Assembly: GCA_046154965.1 (NCBI GenBank)
Contig: JBJXDY010000056.1
Location: 1-64,000, forward strand
DNA from: DATKFM01 sp046154965
GTDB lineage: Bacteria > Pseudomonadota > Alphaproteobacteria > Dongiales > Dongiaceae
Length of the DNA stretch: 64,000 nucleotides
Direction: 5' to 3'
Shown: piece after piece, positions 29,258-37,541 of the stretch
Position numbering within the stretch: the first letter of the stretch is position 1
Layout of the letters: each line of letters begins with the position of its first letter
Notes under the pieces: generated by a model
Told to the model about the DNA's origin: nothing
Database searches by the model: none
The model's input: the letters and a program-made list of their open reading frames with translations, nothing else
Made by a program: the position numbers and the translations under genes

Positions 29258-29779
29258 ATGGCCGGTGACCCCCTGCCGCCCTCGCCTTGGGTTTTGCGCC
29301 ATTCCGGGCTGGTGCCGCCCGGGCGGCCGGTCCTGGACCTGGCCTGCGGCAGCGGCCGGCATAGCCTGGTGTTTCTGGCCGCCGGGCTTCCGGTGACGGC
29401 CGTCGACCGGGACCTGTCGGGCATCGCGGCGCTGGCGGCCCGGCCGGGCCTGACCGTCCTGGAGGCCGATCTGGAGACCGGGGCACGCTGGCCATTCGGC
29501 GCCGGCAGTTTCGGCGGCGTGGTCGTCACCAACTATCTGCACCGGCCTATCCTGGCCGACATCGTGGCCGCGGTGGAGCCCGGCGGCGCGCTGATCTACG
29601 AGACTTTTGCCGCCGGCAACGAGACCTTCGGCAAACCGAGCAATCCGGATTTCCTGCTGCAGCCGGGCGAGCTGCTGGAGGCGGTGCGCGGGCGTTTGGA
29701 GGTCGTCGCCTATGAGCACCGGATCGTCAGCCAGCCCCGCCAGGCGAAAGTCCAGCGGCTTGCCGCCGTCCGCCGCTGA
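29258..29779 (+). CDS. SAM-dependent methyltransferase
   Basis: A 173-residue class I methyltransferase. The SAM motif VLDLACGSGRHSLVFLAAG, the acidic loop TAVDRD and the later EADLE are clear; the fold then gives NYLHRP in place of the usual catalytic NPPY. The ATG at 29258 follows AGGAG by ten bases and is preferred to a TTG at 29219. It resembles small TehB/UbiE-like enzymes of unknown substrate. It lies just upstream of the peroxiredoxin gene, same strand, 101 bp gap. Confidence 0.85.
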   Translation: MAGDPLPPSPWVLRHSGLVPPGRPVLDLACGSGRHSLVFLAAGLPVTAVDRDLSGIAALAARPGLTVLEADLETGARWPFGAGSFGGVVVTNYLHRPILADIVAAVEPGGALIYETFAAGNETFGKPSNPDFLLQPGELLEAVRGRLEVVAYEHRIVSQPRQAKVQRLAAVRR

Positions 29780-29880
29780 TGCCATGATTTTTCCAGAACA
29801 GCTTGCGGATGCACCTTCCCCACCCGATCTAGGCAAGCATCCGCCGACCCACCCATCAGAAAATAGCAGGAGGAAAAACC

Positions 29881-30543
29881 ATGGCCCTTCGTCTTGGCGA
29901 TACCGCCCCGGATTTCGAGCAGGACTCCACCCAGGGCAAGATCAACTTCCACAAATGGCTCGGCGATAGCTGGGGCATCCTGTTCTCCCACCCCAAGGAC
30001 TTCACGCCTGTCTGCACCACCGAGCTGGGCTACATGGCCAAGCTCAAGCCGGAGTTCGACAAGCGGAACACGAAGATCATCGGCCTTTCCGTCGATCCCG
30101 TCGGCAACCATTCGAAATGGGCCAAAGACATCGAGGAGACCCAAGGCCATGCGGTGAACTATCCGCTGATCGGCGATTCCGATCTGCGCGTCGCCAAGGC
30201 CTATGACATGCTGCCGGCGGAAGCGGGCAACAGCTCCGAAGGCCGCACGCCCGCCGACAACGCCACCGTGCGCTCGGTGTTCGTCATCGGCCCGGACAAG
30301 AAGGTGAAGGCGTCGCTGACCTATCCCATGAGCACCGGCCGCAATTTCGACGAGGTGCTGCGCCTGCTGGATTCCTGCCAGCTCACCGCGAAGCACACCG
30401 TCGCCACGCCGGTGAACTGGAAGCAGGGCGAGGATGTGATCATCCCGCCGTCGGTCTCCGACGACGCGGCGAAGCAGAAGTATCCGAACGGCTGGAAGAC
30501 GCTGAAGCCCTATCTCCGGATCATACCGCAGCCGCGAGGTTGA
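29881..30543 (+). CDS. 1-Cys peroxiredoxin (Prx6 type)
   Basis: A 220-residue thiol peroxidase. The peroxidatic Cys45 lies in DFTPVCTTE, and the long C-terminal domain (after about 165) with the DVIIPPSV motif is typical of Prx6. A very strong AGGAGGA site precedes the ATG, suggesting high expression. It reduces H2O2 and organic peroxides in the cytoplasm. The gene ends in a clear terminator before the cupin gene. Confidence 0.95.
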   Translation: MALRLGDTAPDFEQDSTQGKINFHKWLGDSWGILFSHPKDFTPVCTTELGYMAKLKPEFDKRNTKIIGLSVDPVGNHSKWAKDIEETQGHAVNYPLIGDSDLRVAKAYDMLPAEAGNSSEGRTPADNATVRSVFVIGPDKKVKASLTYPMSTGRNFDEVLRLLDSCQLTAKHTVATPVNWKQGEDVIIPPSVSDDAAKQKYPNGWKTLKPYLRIIPQPRG

Positions 30544-30573
30544 CGCGGCGTCCCAGGTCTGGACAAGGAACGC

Positions 30574-30614
30574 AGGGCCGGCGGATGATCACCGCCGGCC
30601 CTTTCTTTTCTTTT
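30574..30614 (+). terminator. Rho-independent terminator of the peroxiredoxin gene
   Basis: An 11-bp perfect stem AGGGCCGGCGG/CCGCCGGCCCT with a 7-base loop is followed by TTCTTTTCTTTT. It lies 30 bp after the stop and immediately before the cupin ribosome site. Confidence 0.9.
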
Positions 30615-30627
30615 GCGGGAGCGAGCG

Positions 30628-30966
30628 ATGGCGTTGAAGCATATCAAGACCGGCGAGATGCCCTGGACGCCGCCCGGCGGCGAGTTCACCGGCCAATTCA
30701 GCGCCTGGACATCGAAGAACCTGCATGAAGAGCCCGAAGGCGTGTCCGTCTCCATGTGGAAGCTGGCACCCGGCGGTTCGGACCACATGCATCAACATGA
30801 CGATGCCGAAGAACATATCTACGTGCTGAGCGGCGAGTTCGAATGCAACGGCGTGACGTACAAGGCGGGCGACTACATCTTCCGGCCCGTCGGCGTGCCG
30901 CACCAAAGCTCCAGCCGCACCGGGGCGCAAACGCTGCTGGTGTATGTGAAGAAGCCGGCGGCCTAG
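30628..30966 (+). CDS. Cupin domain protein
   Basis: A 112-residue single-cupin protein. The first cupin motif is in HMHQHDDAEEHIYVLSGE (His, His and Glu ligands) and the second in the GVPHQ region. The ATG at 30628 has GGGAG six bases before it. It probably binds a metal and may act as a small dioxygenase or isomerase; no substrate can be inferred. It starts right after the peroxiredoxin terminator and its 3' end overlaps the convergent yafY-type gene by 4 bp. Confidence 0.85.
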   Translation: MALKHIKTGEMPWTPPGGEFTGQFSAWTSKNLHEEPEGVSVSMWKLAPGGSDHMHQHDDAEEHIYVLSGEFECNGVTYKAGDYIFRPVGVPHQSSSRTGAQTLLVYVKKPAA

Positions 30967-31646
30967 TCCTGCGCTTCCATCGCCTTGATGAAATCCTCGA
31001 GCCGCTTGCCCGGCTCGTCGGCGAAATTGCGATCTGAGTCGATGACGCCGGTGACGCGGTCCAGGCGGAAATTGCGGAAGTCGTTGCGCGACTCGCACCA
31101 GGCGCCCAGCGTCCAGACCGAGCCCCAGAAATAGAGGCCGAGCGGCCGCACGCTGCGCCGCGAGTTCGCACCCTTGGCGTCGACATAATCGAGATCAAGC
31201 ACCCGGCGATGGCCGATGGCCTGGCGGATCGTCTCCAGCGTCGCGCCGACGGCCGGATCGAACCGGAAGCCCGGGGCGAACAGCCGCGTCTTTTCCATCT
31301 CGTGGCGCCGCCCCGGCGGCAGGGCATTGGCGATCTTGACCAGCGCCGAGCGTCCCGCATCGGCCAGTGTCGGCGAGCCCCAGGCCTCGACGATGCGGGC
31401 CCCCGCCACCAGCGCTTCGACTTCATCGAAGGTGAACATCAGCGGCGGCAGGTCATAGCCGGGCCGCAGGCGGTAGCCGACGCCGGCCTCGCCATCGATG
31501 GGCACTCCGGAAAGCAAGAGATCCCGCACATCGCGATAGATCGTCCTCGGCGTGACTTCGAGCCATTCGGCAAGCTGGGCGGCCGTGGTGAGGCGCCGCG
31601 CCCGCAGATGCTGAACGATCTGGAACAGCCTGTCGGCGCGGCGCAT
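30963..31646 (-). CDS. YafY family transcriptional regulator (HTH-WYL)
   Basis: A 227-residue repressor or activator with an N-terminal HTH (RRADRLFQIVQHLRARRLTTAAQLAEWL and VTPRTIYRDVRDL) and a C-terminal WYL domain (about 135-215). It lies 11 bp downstream of the VOC gene on the same strand and is likely to control it and itself. WYL domains sense small ligands or nucleic acid ends; the ligand is unknown. Confidence 0.9.
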   Translation of the reverse strand: MRRADRLFQIVQHLRARRLTTAAQLAEWLEVTPRTIYRDVRDLLLSGVPIDGEAGVGYRLRPGYDLPPLMFTFDEVEALVAGARIVEAWGSPTLADAGRSALVKIANALPPGRRHEMEKTRLFAPGFRFDPAVGATLETIRQAIGHRRVLDLDYVDAKGANSRRSVRPLGLYFWGSVWTLGAWCESRNDFRNFRLDRVTGVIDSDRNFADEPGKRLEDFIKAMEAQD

Positions 31647-31657
31647 CGAACCGCAGC

Positions 31658-32047
31658 TCAGCTCATGGCGTGAAGGCCGACGCGATTGCCTTCAGAATCA
31701 ATGATCTGGGCGAAGCAGCCCATGCCTTCGGGCAGGTCGGTGCGCGGCACGACGATCTTGCCGCCCGCCGGCGCGACCCGCTTCAGCACCTCGCCCAGCA
31801 CGGGATCGGCATTGAGATAGGCGACCGGGCCGTCCTTTCCGGGCACGCAGCCCGGGCCTGCCATCAAACAGCCGCCGATACTCGGTTCCTCATAGGGGAA
31901 GACGCGGAGATCGTGATTGCCGGCATTCTCAGGCCGCAATTCGGTCACGAGAATCGACTCGTAGAACGCTGTGGCGCGCTTGAGGTCGGTGGCGGGGATC
32001 TCGAACCAGACGACGCGGCTGGCGCGCTTGGCGAATGGGGCGGTCAT
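31658..32047 (-). CDS. VOC family protein (glyoxalase-like)
   Basis: A 129-residue vicinal-oxygen-chelate protein with two beta-alpha-beta-beta-beta modules. VVWFEIPATDLKRATAFYESIL is the characteristic start of the first module and IIDSEGNRVGLH ends the second. Such proteins are often metal enzymes or antibiotic-binding proteins; no substrate is evident. It is cotranscribed with the yafY-type regulator, a common pairing. Confidence 0.85.
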   Translation of the reverse strand: MTAPFAKRASRVVWFEIPATDLKRATAFYESILVTELRPENAGNHDLRVFPYEEPSIGGCLMAGPGCVPGKDGPVAYLNADPVLGEVLKRVAPAGGKIVVPRTDLPEGMGCFAQIIDSEGNRVGLHAMS

Positions 32048-32148
32048 CTCAGGTCTCCTCCGGATGTTTGAACGGCTGACTAGGCCCGTTCATACAGACC
32101 TGCTGCTGACAGCATCTTGTCAGCAATGATTACCGCCGTCGCGATTTT

Positions 32149-33012
32149 TCAGCCGCCCGCCGCCTTGCGTACGGGCACGACCGGCAACTCGGGACCGGTG
32201 AAAGGCCGGTCGTGCCGCAGCGCCGGGACCATGTTCCGGGCCTCCGCCACTTTGGCCGGATCGACATCGGCATAGATGATGCCGACATCCTCGCCGCCAT
32301 CGGCCAGCACTTCGCCCCAAGGTGCGACGATCAGCGAATGGCCGTAGGTCTTGCGCCCTTCCGCATGCTCGCCGCATTGCGCGGGCGCGAAAACATAGCA
32401 GCCGGTTTCGATCGCCCGCGCGCGGAGCAGCACATGCCAGTGCGCCTGTCCTGTGGGCCGCGTGAACGCCGCCGGCACGGTCAGGAAGCTGGCCCCCGCT
32501 TGCGCCAGGGCGCGGTAGAGATAAGCAAACCGCAGATCATAACAAACTGTGAGGCCGACGCGGCCCCACGGCAGATCGGCGGTCACGGCGCGCTCGCCCG
32601 CGCGGAAGGTGGCGGATTCGCGATAGGTTTCGCCGTTGGCCAGATCCACGTCGAACATGTGAATCTTGTCGTAGCGCGCGGCGATGCGCCCCTGGGAATC
32701 GAACAGGAAGGAGCGGTTGGCGCAGCTGTTGGCGTCCAGCTTGATCGACAGCGAGCCGATCAGCAGCCAGGTCTTCAGTTCGGCGGCGAGCGCCTGGAAA
32801 GCAGGAACCCCCGGATGCCCCGCCTCCGGCTTCGCCTTCTCCAGCTGCAGCGCCCGTTTCGGCTCGATCCAGCCGGTATTCTCCGGCGTCAGGATGAATT
32901 GCGCACCCGCCGCTTTCGCCTCGCGGATCAGCGCGCCGGCCGCGGCGATGTTCGGCGCGAGATCGCGGCCGGCATTGAGCTGAACGCAGGCGACCTTGAA
33001 GGCGGCGCTCAT
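32149..33012 (-). CDS. Carbon-nitrogen hydrolase (nitrilase superfamily, deaminated-glutathione-amidase-like)
   Basis: A 287-residue Nit-type amidase. The triad is complete: Glu44 in TPENTG, Lys116 in YDKIHMFD and Cys157 in TVCYDLRF. DKIHMFDVD is typical of Nit1-type proteins that repair deaminated glutathione. The ATG overlaps the grxC stop (ATGA), so it is translationally coupled to a glutaredoxin, which fits a glutathione-repair role. A longer upstream frame is the shadow of grxC. The substrate is inferred from context and family. Confidence 0.88.
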   Translation of the reverse strand: MSAAFKVACVQLNAGRDLAPNIAAAGALIREAKAAGAQFILTPENTGWIEPKRALQLEKAKPEAGHPGVPAFQALAAELKTWLLIGSLSIKLDANSCANRSFLFDSQGRIAARYDKIHMFDVDLANGETYRESATFRAGERAVTADLPWGRVGLTVCYDLRFAYLYRALAQAGASFLTVPAAFTRPTGQAHWHVLLRARAIETGCYVFAPAQCGEHAEGRKTYGHSLIVAPWGEVLADGGEDVGIIYADVDPAKVAEARNMVPALRHDRPFTGPELPVVPVRKAAGG

Positions 33013-33272
33013 GATGCGGCCTGCAGCATCGGCGCCAGCTTGCCCTCGCGGTCCAGCGCATAGAGATCGTCGCTGCCGCCCACATGATGGCCGTTGATGA
33101 AAATCTGCGGCACGGAGCGCCGCCCGCCGGCGCGGTCCATCATTTCCTTCCGCTTGGCGCCATCCATCATGACATCGATCTCCGTGTAGCTGGCTCCCCG
33201 CTCCTGCAACAGCCGCTTGGCGCGGTGGCAATAGGGGCAGAACTGGGTGGTGTAGATCTCGACCTTCGCCAT
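33009..33272 (-). CDS. grxC: Glutaredoxin 3
   Basis: An 87-residue dithiol glutaredoxin with the active site C12-P-Y-C15, the cis-Pro in RSVPQIFI and the GHHVGGSDD glutathione-binding stretch. It reduces disulfides and glutathionylated proteins using glutathione. It is the first gene of a tight pair with the nitrilase-like gene and lies between it and comF, as in many alphaproteobacteria. Confidence 0.95.
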   Translation of the reverse strand: MAKVEIYTTQFCPYCHRAKRLLQERGASYTEIDVMMDGAKRKEMMDRAGGRRSVPQIFINGHHVGGSDDLYALDREGKLAPMLQAAS

Positions 33273-33350
33273 GGGCGGTCCGGACGCTGTGAACCTTGCC
33301 CATTATAGGTGGCATGGGTCCGGCGATTTGTCACCGGGGCCGCCGGAGGT

Positions 33351-34115
33351 CTAAGCGGCCGGCCGGACCACCCGCGCCAGGGTCAACACATCAACGGCCT
33401 GGGCGCCGCCGCGGCGCAGCGTGCGGGTGCAGGCGGCGGCCGTGGCGCCCGTGGTCAAGACATCGTCCACCAGCAGAATCCGCTGCCCCTTGAGCCTGGC
33501 GGCATGGCGGGGATGGACCCGGAAGGCGCCGGTGACATTGCTCTCGCGGCCGGCGGCCCCAAGCCCGCCCTGGGATGGGGTGCGGCGGCGGCGGATCAGC
33601 AGATCCTGGACTGCCGGCTTGCCGGTCAGCCGTGCCAGCTCGCGGGTCAGCAGCGCCGCCTGGTTGTAGCGGCGAGCCAGCAGACGGGTCCAATGCAGGG
33701 GCACCGGCGCCAGCAGATCCGCATCAACAAGCAATTCGGCGCCGGCCCGCTTCAGCCAGGCGGCGAAGGCGGGTGCGGAGCCGGTGCGGTCGGCATGCTT
33801 GAAGCGCAGGACCAGTTCCCTGCTGGCTTCGTCATAGCGCAGTACGCTGCGGGCGCGGGCGAAGTCGGGCGGTTCGCGCATGCAGGCGCCGCAAAGCGCG
33901 CCGTCGCCCTGATGGAACTCGAAGGGAAAGCCGCAGCAGGCGCAGCAGGGCGGATCGATGAAGCTGAGCTTGGTCCAGCAGGCCGGGCAGAGCGCGCCGG
34001 CGGTATCGACAACGATGCCGCATTTCAGGCAGCGCGGCGGCAGGATCGCCGTCAGCAGCCCCTGGGCGGACCGGCGCAGCAGCGGGCGCATCTGGGCGAA
34101 GACCATGGCGTCCAT
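33351..34115 (-). CDS. ComF family phosphoribosyltransferase-like protein
   Basis: A 254-residue protein with an N-terminal double zinc ribbon (CLKCG, CPACW, CCACCGFPFE, CGACM) and a C-terminal phosphoribosyltransferase fold with the PRPP loop ILLVDDVLTTGATAAA. ComF proteins assist DNA uptake or processing. The start at 34115 gives MDAMVFAQ; another in-frame ATG lies 4 codons inside. Long frames on the opposite strand are shadows. Confidence 0.92.
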   Translation of the reverse strand: MDAMVFAQMRPLLRRSAQGLLTAILPPRCLKCGIVVDTAGALCPACWTKLSFIDPPCCACCGFPFEFHQGDGALCGACMREPPDFARARSVLRYDEASRELVLRFKHADRTGSAPAFAAWLKRAGAELLVDADLLAPVPLHWTRLLARRYNQAALLTRELARLTGKPAVQDLLIRRRRTPSQGGLGAAGRESNVTGAFRVHPRHAARLKGQRILLVDDVLTTGATAAACTRTLRRGGAQAVDVLTLARVVRPAA

Positions 34116-34223
34116 CGGACCCGGCCCTCACGGACCTGTCAACGGGCGGCGGTTGTCGGGGGCCGTGCTGCATCCCATATAATAGGGAATACAGCAAAAT
34201 CAGCCGTCGCGGAGACAGCCTGC

Positions 34224-34862
34224 ATGACCCGTCCGCTTGCCCGCCGCACCGCCCTGCTCTCTGCCGGAACCGCACTGCTGGCAGCTTCGCCGGCCGCCCG
34301 TGCCGCAGCCCTCATCCCCACGCCGGAACAAACCCTTGGGCCGTTCTACCCGCCGGAGCTGCCGCTGGATCATGACAACGACCTGGTGCAGATGACCGGC
34401 GCGGCGACCCGGGCAATCGGCCAAGTCACCCATGTCTTCGGCCGCGTGCTGGATATCAACGGGCAGCCGATCGCGGGCGCCAGGGTGGAGATCTGGCAGT
34501 GCGACGCCAATGGCCGCTATCTCCATCCCCGCTCCGGCGGGATGGGACCGCTGCCCAGCGGTTTCCAGGGCTATGGCCAGGCCGCCAGCGCCGCCGATGG
34601 CGCCTACCGTTTCCGCACCATCAAGCCGGTCGCCTATCCCGGCCGCACGCCCCATATCCATTTCGCCATCCGCGGCGAGGGTTTCGAACTGGTCACGCAG
34701 ATGTACGTGGCGGGCGAACCGCAGAACGAGCGGGACGGCGTCCTCAACCGCATCGATCCGGCGGCGCGCACCGGCGTAATCGTTGCGCTGACGCCTGACG
34801 ATGCCATCGAGAGCGGCGCGCTGCGCGGTCAGTTCGACATCGTCATCAGCCCCAACGCCTGA
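34224..34862 (+). CDS. Exported intradiol ring-cleavage dioxygenase
   Basis: A 212-residue non-heme Fe(III) dioxygenase like the protocatechuate 3,4-dioxygenase beta subunit. Predicted iron ligands are Tyr99 (NGRYLHP), Tyr138 (AYPGRTP), His144 and His146 (HIHF). The N-terminus has a twin-arginine leader (ARRTALLSAG followed by a hydrophobic stretch and AARA), so the folded metalloenzyme is probably exported by Tat. The ATG at 34224 is chosen on this leader; a long frame from 33309 overlaps comF. It lies alone, without other aromatic-degradation genes. Substrate unknown. Confidence 0.85.
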   Translation: MTRPLARRTALLSAGTALLAASPAARAAALIPTPEQTLGPFYPPELPLDHDNDLVQMTGAATRAIGQVTHVFGRVLDINGQPIAGARVEIWQCDANGRYLHPRSGGMGPLPSGFQGYGQAASAADGAYRFRTIKPVAYPGRTPHIHFAIRGEGFELVTQMYVAGEPQNERDGVLNRIDPAARTGVIVALTPDDAIESGALRGQFDIVISPNA

Positions 34863-34945
34863 GGTTTTCCGGCCGCTCTGGCCGTGGGATAGAAGGCGGG
34901 CCGGGAGCGCCCTGCTCCTGCTTCGCCTCTTTCCAGGAGTTGTCC

Positions 34946-35989
34946 GTGCGCGCCGCGATCTTCGAAAAGTTCAAAGCTCCCCTGGAAGTCCGCCGGGTTC
35001 CCGATCCGGCCTGCCCGGCCGACGGTGTGATCGTGCGGGTGAAGGCCTGCGGCGTCTGCCGGTCGGACTGGCATGCCTGGACCGGCGCGGATTCCGATGT
35101 CGGCGCGCCCCATGTGCCCGGCCATGAATTCGCCGGCGTGGTCGAGGAAATCGGAGCCGATTGCCGGCGGTTCAAAGCCGGCGACCGGGTGACGGCGCCG
35201 TTCATCCTGGCCTGCGGCGCCTGCCCCGATTGCCTGGGCGGCGATGCGACGGTTTGCCATCACCAATTCGTCGTCGGTTTCTCCGGTTGGGGCGCGTTCG
35301 CTGAGCGCATCGCCGTGCCGCGGGCGGATTTCAATCTGGTGCCGCTGCCGGAAGCGATGGATTTCGTCGATGCCGCCGGCTTGGGCTGCCGGGTCACCAC
35401 GTCGTTCCGCGCCCTGGTGGACCGCGCCAGCCTGCAACCGGGCGAATGGCTGGCAGTGCATGGCTGCGGCGGCGTCGGCTTGTCGGCCGTGATGATCGGC
35501 GCTGCCATTGGCGCGCAGGTGCTGGCGATCGATGTGAATGAAGAAGCGCTCAAGCTGGCCAAGACGCTCGGCGCAACTGCATCCATCAATGCCAGGACGG
35601 CCGGCGATGTCGGGCAGGCCACGCGCGACGCCACAGGCGGCGGCGCCCATGTGTCTGTCGATGCGCTGGGCATCACCGAGACGTTCCACAATTCAATCCG
35701 CGGCCTGCGGAAGCTGGGCCGTCATGTGCAGATCGGCATGCCGCTGGGCCGCCATGCCGAGCCATCGCTGCCGCTGCTGGAGCTCGTCTATTCCCGGCAG
35801 ATCAGCATCATGGGCACGCGCGGAATTCCCGCCAGCCGTTTTCCCGCGCTGTTCCAGATGATTGCCGCCGGCCGCATCGCGCCGTCGCAGCTGGTGACCC
35901 ACCGGATTTCCCTGGACGAAGCGGGCGCCGCCATCGAGGCCATGAATGGCTATACCGGCAGCGGCATCACCGTCATCGACCGGTTCTAA
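34946..35989 (+). CDS. Zinc-dependent alcohol dehydrogenase
   Basis: A 347-residue medium-chain dehydrogenase. Catalytic zinc: Cys in CGVCRSDWH and His-Glu in PGHEFAG; structural zinc: four Cys in ACGACPDCLGGDATVC; the NAD(P) site is VHGCGGVGLSAV. The GTG at 34946 is preferred because AGGAG lies seven bases before it. It oxidises an alcohol or reduces an aldehyde in the cytoplasm; the closest functional subclass is not evident. It is 83 bp downstream of the dioxygenase, same strand, and 12 bp before a methyltransferase gene. Confidence 0.92.
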   Translation: MRAAIFEKFKAPLEVRRVPDPACPADGVIVRVKACGVCRSDWHAWTGADSDVGAPHVPGHEFAGVVEEIGADCRRFKAGDRVTAPFILACGACPDCLGGDATVCHHQFVVGFSGWGAFAERIAVPRADFNLVPLPEAMDFVDAAGLGCRVTTSFRALVDRASLQPGEWLAVHGCGGVGLSAVMIGAAIGAQVLAIDVNEEALKLAKTLGATASINARTAGDVGQATRDATGGGAHVSVDALGITETFHNSIRGLRKLGRHVQIGMPLGRHAEPSLPLLELVYSRQISIMGTRGIPASRFPALFQMIAAGRIAPSQLVTHRISLDEAGAAIEAMNGYTGSGITVIDRF

Positions 35990-36001
35990 AGTCATGGTCC
36001 C

Positions 36002-36919
36002 ATGACCGACGCGATGAACATCTTCGACCGCCGGCTCTCGCGGCTGCATCGCGACCGCGCGGCCGCGGGGTTGGCGCAGCATGATTTCCTGTTGCGGGAG
36101 ATCGCCGGAAGGCTCGCAGAGCGGCTGGATCTGGTCAACAAGAGCTTCCCTACGGCACTCGATCTCGGCTGCCATGGCGGCGAAATGGCGGCGGCGATCG
36201 AGGGGCGCAAGGGCATCGAGCTGATGGTGCAGTGCGACAGTTCCTTCGCCATGACGCGGCAAGCGGCGCGCAACGGCAAGCCGAGCCTGACGGCGGCCGA
36301 GGATGTTCTGCCCTTTGCGCCGGAATCGTTCGATCTCGCCGTCAGCAATCTCAGTCTCCATTGGGTCAACGATCTGCCCGGCTGCCTGCTGCAGATCCGG
36401 CAGGCGCTGAAGCCCGACGGGCTGTTCCTGGGAGCGCTGCTCGGCGGCGCCACGCTGCAGGAACTGCGCGATGTGCTGATGGAGGCGGAGCTGGCTGTCC
36501 ATGGCGGCGCCGGTCCGCGGGTATCGCCGTTTGTTGATCTCAGGGATGCGGGCGCCTTGCTGCAACGCGCCGGTTTTGCCCTGCCCGTCGCCGATTCCGA
36601 CAAGTTGACCGTGACCTATGCGGACCTGCCGGCGCTGCTCCGCGATCTCCGTGGCATGGGCGAGACCAATGCGCTGTTGGCGCGGCCCGGCAGGCTGCTG
36701 ACCCGCGCCGTGCTGGCCCAGGCCGACGAACTCTACCGGCGCCGGCATATCGACAGCGAAGGACGGCTGATGGCCACGTTCCAGGTGATTTATCTGACCG
36801 GATGGGCGCCCCATGAGGGGCAGCAGAAGGCGCTCCGTCCGGGGAGCGCGAAGTCGCGGCTGGCCGATGCGCTCGGCGCTCTGGAGATCAAAGCCGGCGA
36901 CAAGACTAGGCCGGCCTGA
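36002..36919 (+). CDS. NDUFAF5/BioC-like methyltransferase-fold protein
   Basis: A 305-residue class I SAM-fold protein. It starts MTDAMNIFDRRLSRLHRDRAA, contains the SAM site TALDLGCHGGEMAAAI and LSLHWVNDLPG typical of the BioC/NDUFAF5 group, and ends in a family-type helical region. The eukaryotic homologue hydroxylates an Arg of complex I subunit NDUFS7; a role in complex I assembly is plausible but inferred. In relatives it stands beside comF/grxC, here two accessory genes away from comF. Confidence 0.82.
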   Translation: MTDAMNIFDRRLSRLHRDRAAAGLAQHDFLLREIAGRLAERLDLVNKSFPTALDLGCHGGEMAAAIEGRKGIELMVQCDSSFAMTRQAARNGKPSLTAAEDVLPFAPESFDLAVSNLSLHWVNDLPGCLLQIRQALKPDGLFLGALLGGATLQELRDVLMEAELAVHGGAGPRVSPFVDLRDAGALLQRAGFALPVADSDKLTVTYADLPALLRDLRGMGETNALLARPGRLLTRAVLAQADELYRRRHIDSEGRLMATFQVIYLTGWAPHEGQQKALRPGSAKSRLADALGALEIKAGDKTRPA

Positions 36920-36925
36920 TCGGCG

Positions 36926-37357
36926 CTAGCCCCGCTGGCGCCGCAAATGCCGCAGACGGTCGCGGCGCAGCCGCGCATGATCCACTTCGCTGACCACCCC
37001 CAGGCTGACCACGGGGGAAAACGGCCCAACCGCAGCGCCCAGCGATTCGCTGGTGGTGGAGGTGATCATGCGGGCGGCAAAACTGTTCGCGCGCTCGAGG
37101 AAGGCCTGCCAGCTCTCCTCGCGGGCCTTGGGTTCGACTTCCCAGCCATGGACGAGAGTCCGGCCGGCTGTTTCGTCGGCGTGGTTGACCATCCAGATAT
37201 CGCCGCGCAGCACCGCGCACCATTGGCTGTCGAAATAGCCTGTCAGCCGCAGAGCCTCTTCCGGAGAGACCATGCAGGGGGCGTCATCGCCCTGTCCGCC
37301 GTCTTCGCGATTGGAAGCCAGAAAATGCCGTGTGAGTTTTTTCTTCGCCGCGCTCAT
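36926..37357 (-). CDS. Hypothetical protein
   Basis: A 143-residue protein that I do not recognise. The N-terminus is basic (MSAAKKKLTRHF), the centre has SQWCAVLRGDIWMVNHADE and the C-terminus is a strongly basic tail (ARLRRDRLRHLRRQRG). No signal peptide, membrane segment or metal site is obvious. It is convergent with the preceding methyltransferase gene, 7 bp apart. Coding status rests on typical codon composition and a complete frame. Confidence 0.55.
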   Translation of the reverse strand: MSAAKKKLTRHFLASNREDGGQGDDAPCMVSPEEALRLTGYFDSQWCAVLRGDIWMVNHADETAGRTLVHGWEVEPKAREESWQAFLERANSFAARMITSTTSESLGAAVGPFSPVVSLGVVSEVDHARLRRDRLRHLRRQRG

Positions 37358-37541
37358 TTTACATCCCCATCATCATCAAGCTTTCATGGGCCTGTCACGG
37401 TTAATAGATCATGAAGAGATCGGCGGTCGCTGTGAGCGCAGTCACAAGAAACTCCGGGAAGCGCCCGAAAAGGCGGCAAGAAAGTGTGAGCGCCATCACA
37501 TAACTGCGAAAGAACACCGCCGAGGGCGGAATCGGCGGCGC

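Noticed and set aside
34200..37000. Aromatic-compound degradation island
   Set aside because: Only one exported intradiol dioxygenase and a general alcohol dehydrogenase are present; no further ring-degradation enzymes, transporter or LysR-type regulator accompany them.
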